A stretch of DNA of 64,000 nt from Dyadobacter sp. MSC1_007 (GCF_023667495.1 NZ_JAMOZL010000001.1:124001-188000); one strand, 5' to 3'. Shown: positions 1 to 9,442, counted from the first letter of the stretch. Program-made: numbers and translations. The notes: generated by a model from the letters alone, not told the origin.

Positions 1-672
1 TTTAAAGCCTTCACCAAGGTCGGCGCCTTCGTTCCAGTCTTTTTCAATAACAATAGACTGGTCGTAACCCCAAAGTTCGAGATGCTCGCCCGTGCCAAGC
101 CCGGTAACAACTTTTTTAACCTTCGATTTTAGTTTCAAAATGGTCTCATAATCGAGATGGTCCCAGTGATCGTGTGAAATCAGCAAATAATCGATAGCAG
201 GGAAATCTTCAACCTTATAAATATCACTTCCCTTAAAGCTCGGTGTTGTGAAGCTGATCGGCGAAGCGCTTCCGCTGAAAACCGGATCAACCAGGAAAGT
301 CTTGCCATCGATCTGCATGAAATAGGAGGAGTGGCCAAACCATACCAATACATTTTCCTCCGGTTTGAGACGCAGGAGATCCGTTTTTTGCGAAGGTAAA
401 ATAGCCCCGGGAATGTTGAATTTGCTTTTTCCAAAGAAAAATTTCGTGATCACTTTCACGTAACTGTTCCCTTCGGCCAAGTCCGGGGTGTGGCTCTCAT
501 TTTGAAACTGGCCGTCGCGGAAGTTCGGTGATTGTTTGATCCTTTCGAGACGTGCGCCGGAAGGCTGCCTTCCAAACTGTGGTTGCTGCATAAAAACAAC
601 TATGGCAATGACGAGCAAAGCCAGTGTAACAAAGAAAATCATGAGGGAATATTTTACGATTCGTTTCGTCAT
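1..672 (-). CDS. MBL-fold metallo-hydrolase, membrane-anchored (3' end outside window)
   Basis: The first 224 residues are visible and the C-terminus lies beyond the window edge. ATG at 672-670 is followed by one hydrophobic segment (about residues 8-27), so the protein is probably anchored in the inner membrane or exported. The zinc-ligand signature HDHWDH is at residues 167-172, and an upstream stretch WFGHSSYF (111-118) with VDPVF resembles the UlaG/NAPE-PLD-like branch of the metallo-beta-lactamase superfamily. These enzymes hydrolyse phosphodiester or lactone-type bonds; the substrate cannot be read from the sequence. It is divergent from the CocE-type hydrolase operon. Confidence 0.85.
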   Translation of the reverse strand, partial: MTKRIVKYSLMIFFVTLALLVIAIVVFMQQPQFGRQPSGARLERIKQSPNFRDGQFQNESHTPDLAEGNSYVKVITKFFFGKSKFNIPGAILPSQKTDLLRLKPEENVLVWFGHSSYFMQIDGKTFLVDPVFSGSASPISFTTPSFKGSDIYKVEDFPAIDYLLISHDHWDHLDYETILKLKSKVKKVVTGLGTGEHLELWGYDQSIVIEKDWNEGADLGEGFK

Positions 673-699
673 AGCATGTGCGGAGAGTTGCTGATTATA

Positions 700-732
700 T
701 TTGGTGAAACTAATGTACGCTATGTATTTTTG
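700..732 (+). promoter_or_regulatory. Candidate Bacteroidota promoter for the 765 operon
   Basis: TATTTTTG at 725-732 matches the Bacteroidota -7 element TAnnTTTG. TTTG at 700-703 lies 21 nt upstream as a -33-like element, slightly longer than the usual 19-20 nt. The next ATG is at 765, giving a leader of about 25 nt. A second -7-like match, TATATTTG, lies at 696-703. Confidence 0.4.
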
Positions 733-764
733 AAAATACTTACTTTCAGTGAATTTGTCCTGCC

Positions 765-2636
765 ATGAAAAAACTTGTATTCTGTTGCTTCCTCGTAATT
801 GTCTCATTGGCTGCATTCAGCCAAAACCCTGCTCAGGATACGAGTTGGATCAAAGCCAATTATACCAAAACCGAACAATACATCGCCATGCGTGATGGCG
901 TGAAGCTTTTCACAGCCATTTATACACCCAAAGACAATTCACAGACTTATCCCATCCTCATGCAGCGTACGCCATATTCTGTGAGGCCTTACGGGGAGGC
1001 GAACTACCGGAAGACGCTTGGTCCAAATGCTCATTTAATGCGCGAGAAGTACATTTTTGTATATCAGGATGCCCGTGGCCGGTACAAAAGCGAGGGTGCT
1101 TTCAGGGAAATGACGCCGGCCATTGCGAATAAGAAGAGTAACAAGGACGTCGACGAGTCCAGTGACACTTATGATACGATTGAGTGGCTGCTGAAAAACA
1201 CAAGGAACAATGGGAAGGTAGGTCAATCCGGCATCTCATTCCCGGGCTATTATTCTTCCGCAGCACTGCCCGACGCTCACCCCGCGCTTGTGGCCGTTTC
1301 GCCGCAGGCGCCTATGTCCGATGAATTTATTGGCGACGACTGCTATCACAATGGGGCGTTCTTCCTGATGGACAACTTCGGATTTTATAGTGGTTTCGAT
1401 GGTCCTAAGAGCAAAGACGGCACGAATTATCAGGGGCATTTCAATGTGGAATTTAAAGATGCCTACCAATATTTCCTAGATTTTGGTCCACTAAAAAAAG
1501 CAAATGCAGCACCCTATTTTGCCAATCCCAACAGCATATGGCGACAAACGGTTGCTCATCCGGTTTACGACGAGTTTTGGCAATCGAGAAATATCAGGCA
1601 GCATTTGAAAAACATAAAGCCGGCTGTATTGGTCGTTGGAGGTTGGTTTGACGCAGAAGATCTTTACGGTGCATTAAAAACCTATGCGGCTATTGAAAAA
1701 CAAAGTCCAGGCAACAACAACCGCCTGGTAATGGGCCCGTGGACGCACGGAGGATGGGCCGCGCCGACCTGGAAGTCATTCGCGCAATACCAGTTTGGGG
1801 GAGATGTGAACAAATTCTATCAGGAAGAGATCGAAACGAAGTTTTTCAATTATCACCTGAAAGGCAAGGGAACGCTCGATCTGCCGGAGGTTACTGTTTT
1901 TGAAACCGGCACGAACCAATGGAGGCAATATGACGCCTGGCCGCCCAAAAACTGCCAGCCAACAACTTACTATTTTGGTGGAAATGGAAAACTGTCGGCA
2001 GCACGCCTGACCTCGGAGAAAAGCTCGACCAGCTATGAAAGCGATCCTGCCAAACCTGTCCCTTATACCAACGTAATCGGCGGTCACCGGAACAACGAGT
2101 ACATGGCCGAAGACCAGCGTTTCGCCTCCCGCCGTCCGGATGTGGTGAGTTTTCAAACTGATTCATTGACGGAAGATATAACATTGACCGGCGAGATCGC
2201 AGCTTATCTGATGGTGTCGATGACTGGTTCGGATGCCGATTTCATTGTGAAAGTGATCGATGTATGGCCGATAGGAGCGACATTACCCGCTTTACAGGAA
2301 GGTGGGAAGCCGGTGGTTATGGATGGTTACCAGCAAATGGTGCGTGCCGAAGTGCTGCGCGGCAAGTTCAGGAACAGCTTTTCCAAGCCGGAGCCATTTG
2401 TAAAGGATAGGATCGAAAAAGTGACCGTGAGATTGAATGAAGTGGCGCATACCTTTAAAAAAGGCCACCGTATTATGGTGCAGGTGCAGAGCAGCTGGTT
2501 CCCGCTTGTGGATCGCAACCCGCAGAAATTCATGAATATTTTCGAGGCTAACGAAGCCGATTTTCAAAAGTCAACGATCACTATCCACCACGATACCAAA
2601 AACAGCAGCAGCATCACGTTGCCCGTCATGCGTTGA
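765..2636 (+). CDS. CocE/NonD family serine hydrolase (alpha-amino-acid ester hydrolase-like), secreted
   Basis: 623 residues with a signal peptide (1-20, ending AAFSQ). The alpha/beta-hydrolase core carries GISFPG with nucleophile Ser158, an acid-region motif GGWFDAEDLYGA and MGPWTHGGW for the catalytic His. The last roughly 200 residues fit the jelly-roll X-Pro dipeptidyl-peptidase C-terminal domain. Family members hydrolyse esters or amides (alpha-amino acid esters, cocaine, glutaryl-7-ACA); DAED resembles part of the carboxylate cluster of alpha-amino-acid ester hydrolases, so that activity is favoured but not proven. It is the first gene of an operon with the ThuA-like gene (33-nt gap) and the pectate-lyase-like gene. 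Confidence 0.88.
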   Translation: MKKLVFCCFLVIVSLAAFSQNPAQDTSWIKANYTKTEQYIAMRDGVKLFTAIYTPKDNSQTYPILMQRTPYSVRPYGEANYRKTLGPNAHLMREKYIFVYQDARGRYKSEGAFREMTPAIANKKSNKDVDESSDTYDTIEWLLKNTRNNGKVGQSGISFPGYYSSAALPDAHPALVAVSPQAPMSDEFIGDDCYHNGAFFLMDNFGFYSGFDGPKSKDGTNYQGHFNVEFKDAYQYFLDFGPLKKANAAPYFANPNSIWRQTVAHPVYDEFWQSRNIRQHLKNIKPAVLVVGGWFDAEDLYGALKTYAAIEKQSPGNNNRLVMGPWTHGGWAAPTWKSFAQYQFGGDVNKFYQEEIETKFFNYHLKGKGTLDLPEVTVFETGTNQWRQYDAWPPKNCQPTTYYFGGNGKLSAARLTSEKSSTSYESDPAKPVPYTNVIGGHRNNEYMAEDQRFASRRPDVVSFQTDSLTEDITLTGEIAAYLMVSMTGSDADFIVKVIDVWPIGATLPALQEGGKPVVMDGYQQMVRAEVLRGKFRNSFSKPEPFVKDRIEKVTVRLNEVAHTFKKGHRIMVQVQSSWFPLVDRNPQKFMNIFEANEADFQKSTITIHHDTKNSSSITLPVMR

Positions 2637-2669
2637 CCCAATAATCAATACCCTATTAACCTAAATCCA

Positions 2670-3449
2670 ATGAATAATATTTTCGGGAAGGTCCCGGTTT
2701 GCTTGCTGGTTCTCTGGTTCTCGGCATGGCACTTTACAGCCTCCGGGCAAGCGCCGAAGCCCCGGTTCCGCGTGCTGGCTATGGCCGAGCCCGGTGGCCA
2801 TCATATTGCCTATTCGAAAGCTGCGCGCATATGGCTCGACTCGCTTGCCGCCCGTGAGTATTTCGCGATCGATTATATTGATAAGACTGATCTTATTAAT
2901 GACGCTTATCTTTCGAATTACCAGTTGATCATCCAGCTCGATTACGTTCCTTATGCCTGGAAGCCCGAGGCGGTCACTGCATTTGAAAAATATATTAATG
3001 AAGGAAAAGGCGGCTGGATCGGTTTTCACCATGCCACTTTGCTTGGAGAGTTCGACGGTTATAAAATATGGCCCTGGTTTTCAGATTTTATGGGCGGGAT
3101 CCGCTATAAAAACTATATCGCCAGTTTCGCAGCGGCTACGGTAAATATCGAAGACCGCCGACATCCCGTTATGAAGGGTGTACCAGCCTCATTCCCTGTT
3201 AAAAAAGAGGAATGGTATATCTATGACAAAAGCCCGCGGCCCAATATTGATGTGATCGCCAGCGTGGACGAAGCGACTTATTCACCGGATTCTCAAATCA
3301 AGATGGGAGATCACCCGGTGATATGGTCGAACCCGAAAATGAAAGCCAGGAATGTCTACATTTTTATGGGACATTCACCGGTCTTGTTTGAGAGCGACGT
3401 TTACAAAACCATTTTTAAAAACGCCATTTTCTGGGCGGTAAAGGAATAG
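2670..3449 (+). CDS. ThuA-like domain protein, secreted
   Basis: 259 residues: a signal peptide (about 1-27, ending TASGQ) followed by a class I glutamine-amidotransferase-like ThuA fold. The family stretch GGWIGFHHAT and the C-terminal FMGHSPVLFES region are visible. ThuA proteins were named from trehalose utilisation loci; many Bacteroidota copies are exported and sit beside carbohydrate-active enzymes, but the biochemical reaction is not settled. Here it lies between a CocE-type hydrolase and a polysaccharide-lyase-like protein, with only 7 nt to the latter, so a role in glycan or glycoside use is inferred. Confidence 0.85.
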   Translation: MNNIFGKVPVCLLVLWFSAWHFTASGQAPKPRFRVLAMAEPGGHHIAYSKAARIWLDSLAAREYFAIDYIDKTDLINDAYLSNYQLIIQLDYVPYAWKPEAVTAFEKYINEGKGGWIGFHHATLLGEFDGYKIWPWFSDFMGGIRYKNYIASFAAATVNIEDRRHPVMKGVPASFPVKKEEWYIYDKSPRPNIDVIASVDEATYSPDSQIKMGDHPVIWSNPKMKARNVYIFMGHSPVLFESDVYKTIFKNAIFWAVKE

Positions 3450-3456
3450 TCAGGAT

Positions 3457-6447
3457 ATGATGAATAGAATTTTAATGTTTGCACTGATGATTTTGGTGCA
3501 ACAGTTTTGTTTTGCGCAAAATAAAAAACAGGTCGTCAAGACAACCCAAAGCACATCGTTTTACCAGACGAAATTGCACGATGGCGATGCAACCTATTTC
3601 ACTTCCGAAAACTTCAAAATAACCAATGATGGCAAAACCGACGTTTCAGACGAGCTGCAACGGGCTATTAATGAGGTTAAAACCAACTATAATTTCGGGA
3701 TCGTATTCATACCTGAGGGCATTTACCGGATCAGCAGGACGATTTATGTTCCAACGGCGGTCCGGGTGATCGGTTATGGGCTTAAAAGACCAGTTATTGT
3801 TCTTGCGGACAATGCGCCCGGTTTCCAGCAAGCGTATCCTGACGACAAGGGCAATGCGAAATACATGTTCTGGTTCACATCTTCTATCCCTAAGGAAGGC
3901 CAGCCGGTCCCGGACGCCGGTGCAAGCACATTTTACAGCGCCATGTCGAATGTGGACTTGCGCATTGGTAAGGGTAACCCTTCGGCGGTCGCATTAAGGA
4001 CTCATTTCGCACAGCACAGCTTTATATCGCACGTCGATATTGATGCGGGTGACGGAAAAGCCGGCATGTTTGATGTGGGGAATGAAATGGAAGATGTGCG
4101 CTTTTTTGGCGGTGATTATGGCATTTACACTTTCAAGCCATCACCTGGGTGGCAGTTTATGATGGTGGATACCTATTTTGAAGGCCAGCGCAAGGCGGCG
4201 ATCAGGTCACAGGAATCGGGGCTCACCATCGTGAGGATGACTGTCAAAAACGTTCCGACGGTCTTGGAAGTGAATCCGGATTTCTATGAAAAGTTGTTCA
4301 TCGAAGACAGTCGCTTCGAAAACGTAGTCGGGCCCGCATTGGTCATCAGTAATGAAAATAATGCTTACACTCAGGTTAGCCTGCGGAACGTTGATTGCCG
4401 GAATGTGCCCATCTTGACCCGATTTCGCGGTAGCGGAAGGCAGATAAAGGGAGCCGGGAGTATATACAGGGTTAAAACGTTCAATCATGGCTTGCAGATG
4501 GATAGCCTGAATGCGAAGCCCATCCATGCTACCAATCATGAAATAGAAGTACTTAAATCGTTGCCTACGCCCGCACACAAAGACATTCCCTACTTTCCAC
4601 ATATTAAAAGCTGGGCGAATCTCAGATCATGCGGAGCGAAAGGCGACGGTGTCACCGACGATACGGAGGCCATTCAGAAAGCAATAGACAGATATGATGC
4701 TATTTATGTTCCACAAGGTTGGTACCGGATTACAGGGACATTGAAATTGAAAGAAAAAACAGCGCTCATCGGCCTAAACCCGATTTCGACGCAGTTTATT
4801 TTACAGGATAATACGGAAAGTTTTGGCAGTTTCGGACCGCCGAAACCTATGATAGAATCCTCTCAGGGTGGTGCTAACATTCTTACAGGCATCGGTATTT
4901 CTACTGCCGCCTCCAATTCACGTGCGGTGGGCTTGAAATGGATAGCCGGTGCCAATTCGTACGTCAATGATGTGAAATTCCTCGGTGGCCATGGCAATAT
5001 TGCCCGTAAACGTCCCGGGCAGGAAGTATTAAGCAATGCGTCTCATACCGGAAACGAGCTGCATTGGGACACGCAATATTGGAGCCTATGGATAACCAAC
5101 GGTGGCGGAGGTACATTTAAGAACATTTGGACTGCGAATACCTTTGCCTCTGCCGGTACCTACATTTCGAATACATCTACGCCCGGGCGCATTTACGCAA
5201 TGTCAGTGGAGCACCATGTTCGCAATGAAGTGCGCTTCAAGAATGTCTCAAACTGGAAAGTATATGCATTGCAGTTGGAGGAAGAAAGTAAGGAAAGCTC
5301 GAACTGCCAGCCGCTGGAAATAGAATCCAGTGAAAATCTGGTATTTGCAAACCTGTACATGTTCCGGGTGATCCGCGTCAGTACTCCATATCCGCATTCA
5401 ATCCGCTCGTGGAATAACAGGAAGCTGGAATTTCTGAATGTGCACAATTACAGCCAGACGAAATATCCTGCGACTGTTCCGCTCTTTGATGTGAATTCCG
5501 GGATGGAAGTCCGCCCGTGGGAGTTTAACAGGCTTGTTATCGACAATCCCAAGCCCCGTTCCATAGAATTGCTGCCTGGAAAGGTCGTTCAACTTGCAAA
5601 AGGTTTCGAATTCGCTGACGGCATTTGCCAGGATAGCAAGGGTAATGTGTATTTCAGCGAGTCGCGTGCAAGGCGGATTTATAAATGGTCCATGGAAGCG
5701 AATGCATTAAGCCTTGTAGCAGATTTTCCCTGGGAGCCGCTTTCGTTGGGTGTCGATACTAAAGACACTTTGCTGGTAGTGTTTAAATATGTTCCAAAGC
5801 CAGGATACATACGAAACGGCAGACACGAGACATTTCCCAACCCGCCTGATGCAGCAGGGACTTCTTTCAGTGGCTGGGGTAATAGTGGTTTTACTACAAA
5901 AGTATACTCCATTAATGTGGACCGGCCGGAAGAGACGATCAGGTACCTGCTATGGCTGCCACTTGGAAAGATGAAGGATATTGCTAAAACTCTTAACCCG
6001 TCAAACCGACGCAGGGATTCAGGAGATTTTTTGAAAGTGAGTATCAACCAGTTCAACACGTGTTGGATAGCACCTGATTTGGTGACCATAGTGCCCCAGG
6101 TGTATGACCTGGCCCGCTCCAATGCATTGATCGAAGGTTATCCCGGAAAAGTGGTTTACGGTGCGGATGAATACCTAAAAAGGACCTTCAGGTTCACAGT
6201 CGGGCCGAAGGGACATTTGTCCGAGCCGGAGCTTTTCGCCGAAAAAGGAGAGTTTAGTTCGGCCGTGGACGATCAGGGAAACGTGTATATAGCCGACGGT
6301 CAAATTTATGTGTTCGATCCATCGGGTAAGGAAATCAATGTGATCGAAATGCCGGAGCGGCCTGCTACCATTGTTTTTGGAGGAAAAAACAATGACACGC
6401 TTTTTATTACAGGCCGCACCGGGCTTTATGCGCTCAAAGTGAAATAG
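3457..6447 (+). CDS. Double pectate-lyase-3-like beta-helix protein with C-terminal beta-propeller
   Basis: 996 residues with a signal peptide (1-21). Two right-handed beta-helix modules of the pectate lyase superfamily (PF12708 type) start near residues 50 and 384; each opens with the typical D-G-x-T-D motif (DGKTDVSDELQRAI and DGVTDDTEAIQKAI) followed by an IYVPxGxYRI strand. From about residue 705 the sequence changes to a propeller of SMP-30/NHL type (GFEFADGICQDSKGNVYFSE). Beta-helix modules bind or cleave polysaccharides, so a secreted glycan-active enzyme is likely. Catalytic residues cannot be assigned by eye, and a non-catalytic binding role remains possible. Last gene of the 765-6447 operon; its stop is 1 nt from the convergent phosphoesterase. 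Confidence 0.82.
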   Translation: MMNRILMFALMILVQQFCFAQNKKQVVKTTQSTSFYQTKLHDGDATYFTSENFKITNDGKTDVSDELQRAINEVKTNYNFGIVFIPEGIYRISRTIYVPTAVRVIGYGLKRPVIVLADNAPGFQQAYPDDKGNAKYMFWFTSSIPKEGQPVPDAGASTFYSAMSNVDLRIGKGNPSAVALRTHFAQHSFISHVDIDAGDGKAGMFDVGNEMEDVRFFGGDYGIYTFKPSPGWQFMMVDTYFEGQRKAAIRSQESGLTIVRMTVKNVPTVLEVNPDFYEKLFIEDSRFENVVGPALVISNENNAYTQVSLRNVDCRNVPILTRFRGSGRQIKGAGSIYRVKTFNHGLQMDSLNAKPIHATNHEIEVLKSLPTPAHKDIPYFPHIKSWANLRSCGAKGDGVTDDTEAIQKAIDRYDAIYVPQGWYRITGTLKLKEKTALIGLNPISTQFILQDNTESFGSFGPPKPMIESSQGGANILTGIGISTAASNSRAVGLKWIAGANSYVNDVKFLGGHGNIARKRPGQEVLSNASHTGNELHWDTQYWSLWITNGGGGTFKNIWTANTFASAGTYISNTSTPGRIYAMSVEHHVRNEVRFKNVSNWKVYALQLEEESKESSNCQPLEIESSENLVFANLYMFRVIRVSTPYPHSIRSWNNRKLEFLNVHNYSQTKYPATVPLFDVNSGMEVRPWEFNRLVIDNPKPRSIELLPGKVVQLAKGFEFADGICQDSKGNVYFSESRARRIYKWSMEANALSLVADFPWEPLSLGVDTKDTLLVVFKYVPKPGYIRNGRHETFPNPPDAAGTSFSGWGNSGFTTKVYSINVDRPEETIRYLLWLPLGKMKDIAKTLNPSNRRRDSGDFLKVSINQFNTCWIAPDLVTIVPQVYDLARSNALIEGYPGKVVYGADEYLKRTFRFTVGPKGHLSEPELFAEKGEFSSAVDDQGNVYIADGQIYVFDPSGKEINVIEMPERPATIVFGGKNNDTLFITGRTGLYALKVK

Positions 6448-6448
6448 A

Positions 6449-7849
6449 CTATTTAATGCCCTTCCGCTTCTTATATTCCTGATACCGCTGGTTGTATTCT
6501 TTCAATTCTTCCTCTTTGAAACTTTTCAGATACCTGCCCGGCAATTCAAGCCGCTCCTTAGTTTTAAGTGTATTGGAGAGTTCGACCAGCGTATTGACGC
6601 CGTTTTTATCCTTATTAAGGTCAAATGCGTCGTATAAATCGCCGTTCACGGTAAATGCCTTGAAGGATAATTTGTTCTGATCGACCGTAATTGCCTGATA
6701 TAGCTGTGTGTTGGAAGCGGCGCGGTCCATCCAGTTTTGCAGACCGATATCGTACATTTTCGGTCCGCTTACTGACACGACATAAATAGGCCCGTTTGGC
6801 TTTTTGCGGCTCTGTCCCACGGGAATATTGATCCCGCGCCCATATGTATGATCGTGCCCTTGGAGAACAATGTCAACCTTGTATTTTTTGTAAAGTGGCT
6901 CCATTTTCGCGCGCCATTCGTCATTATCCCTGCCGCTTTTGGTGGAATATATCGGATGGTGATGAACCACGACTGTCCAGCGGTTCGGGTTGTTTTGGGT
7001 TAGTTTTTCAAACCAGGCGGCTTGTTTGTCCAGGATTGTAGAGTCGAGTATTGCAGCCTGTGAATCCATCGCAATGAAGCGTACACCTTGGTAATCAAGA
7101 TAATATGCGGTTTCGGAGAGGCCGTCCGGGCCGTTTTCGGGCAATGCAAATTGCGGTTTCCAATGCATGGATACCAGCGGTTTTTTGTTCGCATCGCGGT
7201 AATATTCGTGGTTGCCCGGCGTGGCGAGGTTTGGCACCATGCCGTTGATCCAGCCGCCCGCTTCAAACCATTCCCCCCATTGAAAGTCTGCATTGGAATT
7301 ATTGATGAGGTCACCGGCATGGATCATCAGGTTTGCCTTGGGCAAAGTAGCAAATGCGCCGCGTACAGCACGCGACCATAGCGAACGGATGTCGTTTTGC
7401 GCATCACCAAAATATAGGAAAGATACTGGTTCGGGTTTGTCGGATGCAGTTTTAAAATGAAACCATTCACTCCATTGCGTGCCATTTCCTACGCGATAAG
7501 CATATTGTGTCCCAGGTTTTAGTTCACTGAAATTCGCCTCATGATAATTCACAGTCTGTCCATCGACCACCAATCGATGTGTTGCCGCTTTGATGGTCCG
7601 GGCATTAGGCGGGAAATCGGGTGACGGATCAGCCTCATGAATGGCGGCAATAGCATCGGTTACTGTTGAATCGGTACGCCAGTTAACAGCCTGTGAAGTA
7701 GCTGGATCACCCTTATAGCCCAGAATAACCCGGTCTGGAAACGAAGATGCCGGGTAAGTTTTGTTTGCTTGAGAGAATGCTGGCTCAGAAAAAACGGCTA
7801 GTAGAATTGCCGCAAAAACGGATTTGAAGTATAAATGGGTGTACTGCAT
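6449..7849 (-). CDS. Purple acid phosphatase-like metallophosphoesterase, secreted
   Basis: 466 residues with a signal peptide (about 1-27). An N-terminal fibronectin-like domain (about 35-135) precedes a calcineurin-like phosphoesterase domain. Metal-ligand motifs in order: FGDAQND (D149), AGDLIN (D180), GNHE (N213, H214), VVHHHP (296-298) and GHDH (331-334). In true purple acid phosphatases the second motif is GDxxY, whose Tyr binds the ferric ion; here residue 183 is Asn, so the purple-type centre is probably absent. It likely releases phosphate from esters in the periplasm or outside the cell. Convergent with the 3457 gene. Confidence 0.88.
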   Translation of the reverse strand: MQYTHLYFKSVFAAILLAVFSEPAFSQANKTYPASSFPDRVILGYKGDPATSQAVNWRTDSTVTDAIAAIHEADPSPDFPPNARTIKAATHRLVVDGQTVNYHEANFSELKPGTQYAYRVGNGTQWSEWFHFKTASDKPEPVSFLYFGDAQNDIRSLWSRAVRGAFATLPKANLMIHAGDLINNSNADFQWGEWFEAGGWINGMVPNLATPGNHEYYRDANKKPLVSMHWKPQFALPENGPDGLSETAYYLDYQGVRFIAMDSQAAILDSTILDKQAAWFEKLTQNNPNRWTVVVHHHPIYSTKSGRDNDEWRAKMEPLYKKYKVDIVLQGHDHTYGRGINIPVGQSRKKPNGPIYVVSVSGPKMYDIGLQNWMDRAASNTQLYQAITVDQNKLSFKAFTVNGDLYDAFDLNKDKNGVNTLVELSNTLKTKERLELPGRYLKSFKEEELKEYNQRYQEYKKRKGIK

Positions 7850-7943
7850 AGCACTGATAGAATGATCGTTACAATAATACCGGTTTGGACGACAATCGGG
7901 CTAGTAGTTACCTCCATTTTACATTTTATTAATATTGCAAGCC

Positions 7944-9191
7944 ATGAAAACCCTTTTGACCTCTATTTCGATCTTTTTCGCCGCATTGGTGCTTGTTGTG
8001 GGCTGTAAAAAAGATAAGGACCCGGTACCGGTCCCCGAAGATCCTGCCAAGCGCTTCGTGCAGGTATTGGATGACTCTCTCAAAAGCCGCGGGTTCGGTT
8101 ATAGTTTTGTTGTTTACAAAAACAATGAAATTCTAGGTTCGGCAAGTGGCGGTTTACAAGCCACCACGGTGGAAGCTGACAAGGATTTTCCGATCACGCT
8201 CGACTCGAAAATGCAGATTGCCAGCATGACTAAAACGCTTACAGCCGCCGCATTTTTAAAACTGGCTCAGGAAAAAGGCATTAAAACAACCGATAAGATC
8301 ATCGATCACCTTCCCAAAACGTGGACAAAAGGGCCCAATATCGATCTTATCACTTTCAAGGATCTGCTTACCCACACCAGTGGTATCATCGGGCTTGGGG
8401 AATACTGCCAGAATGGGGCTTACTCGGAGAATAACTGGTATGGATTAAAGGCACTGATTGAGAAAGGTGTTAAGACTGAAAACCGCCAGGTAAGCTGCTA
8501 CCAGAATGCAAACTTTGGCCTTTTCAGAGTCTTGATCCCGTCTATTTTGGGATACCAGTTTTCCGGCCACGATATCAATGATGGCCTTGCTACCGCCACG
8601 CAATATGAAGAATATGTAAGCAAGAATATTCTGGAAAAGGCGGGTGTCGTGACAAGCAATTTTCTTAACAACAGCTTTCCGGTCGCGACTTTCGGCTACG
8701 ACTTCCCTTATACAAAAGAATTGGGTTTTAATCCCGGCGATTTCAGCCAGACCACCGGTGGCTATGGTGTTTATCTTTCAGCTAACGAGGCTGTTAAGGT
8801 ATATTCAAGTCTTTTCGAGACGGATAATAATGCGATCCTCACCGCGGAAATGCGGGAGCAGATCCTGACGTCAGGCTTGGGCAGTTACTGCACCGTGACG
8901 CCGGAGGGGAAGTTTAGCTACCACGACGGCTGGTGGTACCTCAATTACGGAAATGGTAAATGGAAGGGATTCAGGAGCATCTGGATGAAATGTCCCGAGA
9001 ATATGACGGTCGTTTTGTTCACAAATGCATTACGGAATGGCGACGGCCTTTTTCCGATCAGTTCAGGCATCTATTCCGATATTACTTCCTACGTGCTCTG
9101 GGCATTTTCCAAGTACAAAGATCCGGGCCGGGGCAAGAGGACCGCGCCGGTTAATTTTCACGACTATCTCGAACACCCGGAGCCGCATTGA
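7944..9191 (+). CDS. Serine beta-lactamase-like hydrolase, lipoprotein
   Basis: 415 residues from ATG 7944; an in-frame TTG at 7935 is less likely. The lipobox LVVGC ends at Cys21, so this should be an acylated envelope lipoprotein. The penicillin-binding/class C fold is marked by SMTK (in QIASMTKTLTAAAF), YQN (in CYQNANFGL) and HDG (in SYHDGWWY), matching the SxxK, YxN and HxG motifs of the beta-lactamase-related family. Such proteins act as esterases, D-amino-acid peptidases or cell-wall modifiers; true beta-lactamase activity is not implied. Its last 41 nt overlap the convergent symE-like gene. Confidence 0.87.
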   Translation: MKTLLTSISIFFAALVLVVGCKKDKDPVPVPEDPAKRFVQVLDDSLKSRGFGYSFVVYKNNEILGSASGGLQATTVEADKDFPITLDSKMQIASMTKTLTAAAFLKLAQEKGIKTTDKIIDHLPKTWTKGPNIDLITFKDLLTHTSGIIGLGEYCQNGAYSENNWYGLKALIEKGVKTENRQVSCYQNANFGLFRVLIPSILGYQFSGHDINDGLATATQYEEYVSKNILEKAGVVTSNFLNNSFPVATFGYDFPYTKELGFNPGDFSQTTGGYGVYLSANEAVKVYSSLFETDNNAILTAEMREQILTSGLGSYCTVTPEGKFSYHDGWWYLNYGNGKWKGFRSIWMKCPENMTVVLFTNALRNGDGLFPISSGIYSDITSYVLWAFSKYKDPGRGKRTAPVNFHDYLEHPEPH

Positions 9192-9393
9192 TGAGCTCAC
9201 TGCCTAAGGTAATAGTTAGTTTGCCAGGTTCTATTGTCATTGTAAAATTCTCGCCGGTATCAAAGCCGATTTCTTCAAGCCACTTGCCGCCAAATCGTAT
9301 TTCTGGAACCTGCTGGTACGTTTCGGACAAATAATCATTTCTTTGAGAAACATAATGCTTATACACCACTTTAAAAGTTCGTGTCTTTTTCAT
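9151..9393 (-). CDS. SymE-like type I toxin family protein
   Basis: 80 residues. The core VPEIRFGGKWLEEIGF followed by TGENFTMTIEPGKLTI matches the SymE toxin family (PF08845), a small AbrB-like beta-barrel fold. E. coli SymE is an SOS-induced, RNA- and DNA-associated toxin repressed by the antisense RNA SymR. Whether an antisense RNA exists here cannot be told from sequence. The gene faces away from an XRE regulator across an 83-nt spacer holding two palindromes, and its 3' end overlaps the serine-hydrolase gene by 41 nt. Toxicity is inferred from family only; a DNA-binding regulatory partner of the XRE protein is an alternative. Confidence 0.72.
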   Translation of the reverse strand: MKKTRTFKVVYKHYVSQRNDYLSETYQQVPEIRFGGKWLEEIGFDTGENFTMTIEPGKLTITLGSELINAAPGVRDSREN

Positions 9394-9400
9394 TGTATAA

Positions 9401-9420
9401 TGTCGTATAGTTGTATGACA
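9401..9420. promoter_or_regulatory. Operator-like palindrome 1 in the symE/xre spacer
   Basis: TGTCGTATAGTTGTATGACA is a 20-bp imperfect inverted repeat (14 of 20 positions symmetric). It starts 7 nt upstream of the symE-like ATG. It shares 15 of 20 bases, including the last eight (GTATGACA), with the second palindrome at 9443. A site for the adjacent XRE repressor is inferred. Confidence 0.5.
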
Positions 9421-9442
9421 AAAATAGACAAAACATGCTATT

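Noticed and set aside
7944..9191. A beta-lactamase resistance gene
   Set aside because: The SxxK and YxN motifs are shared by many esterases and peptidases; the protein is a lipoprotein without a clear lactamase-type context.
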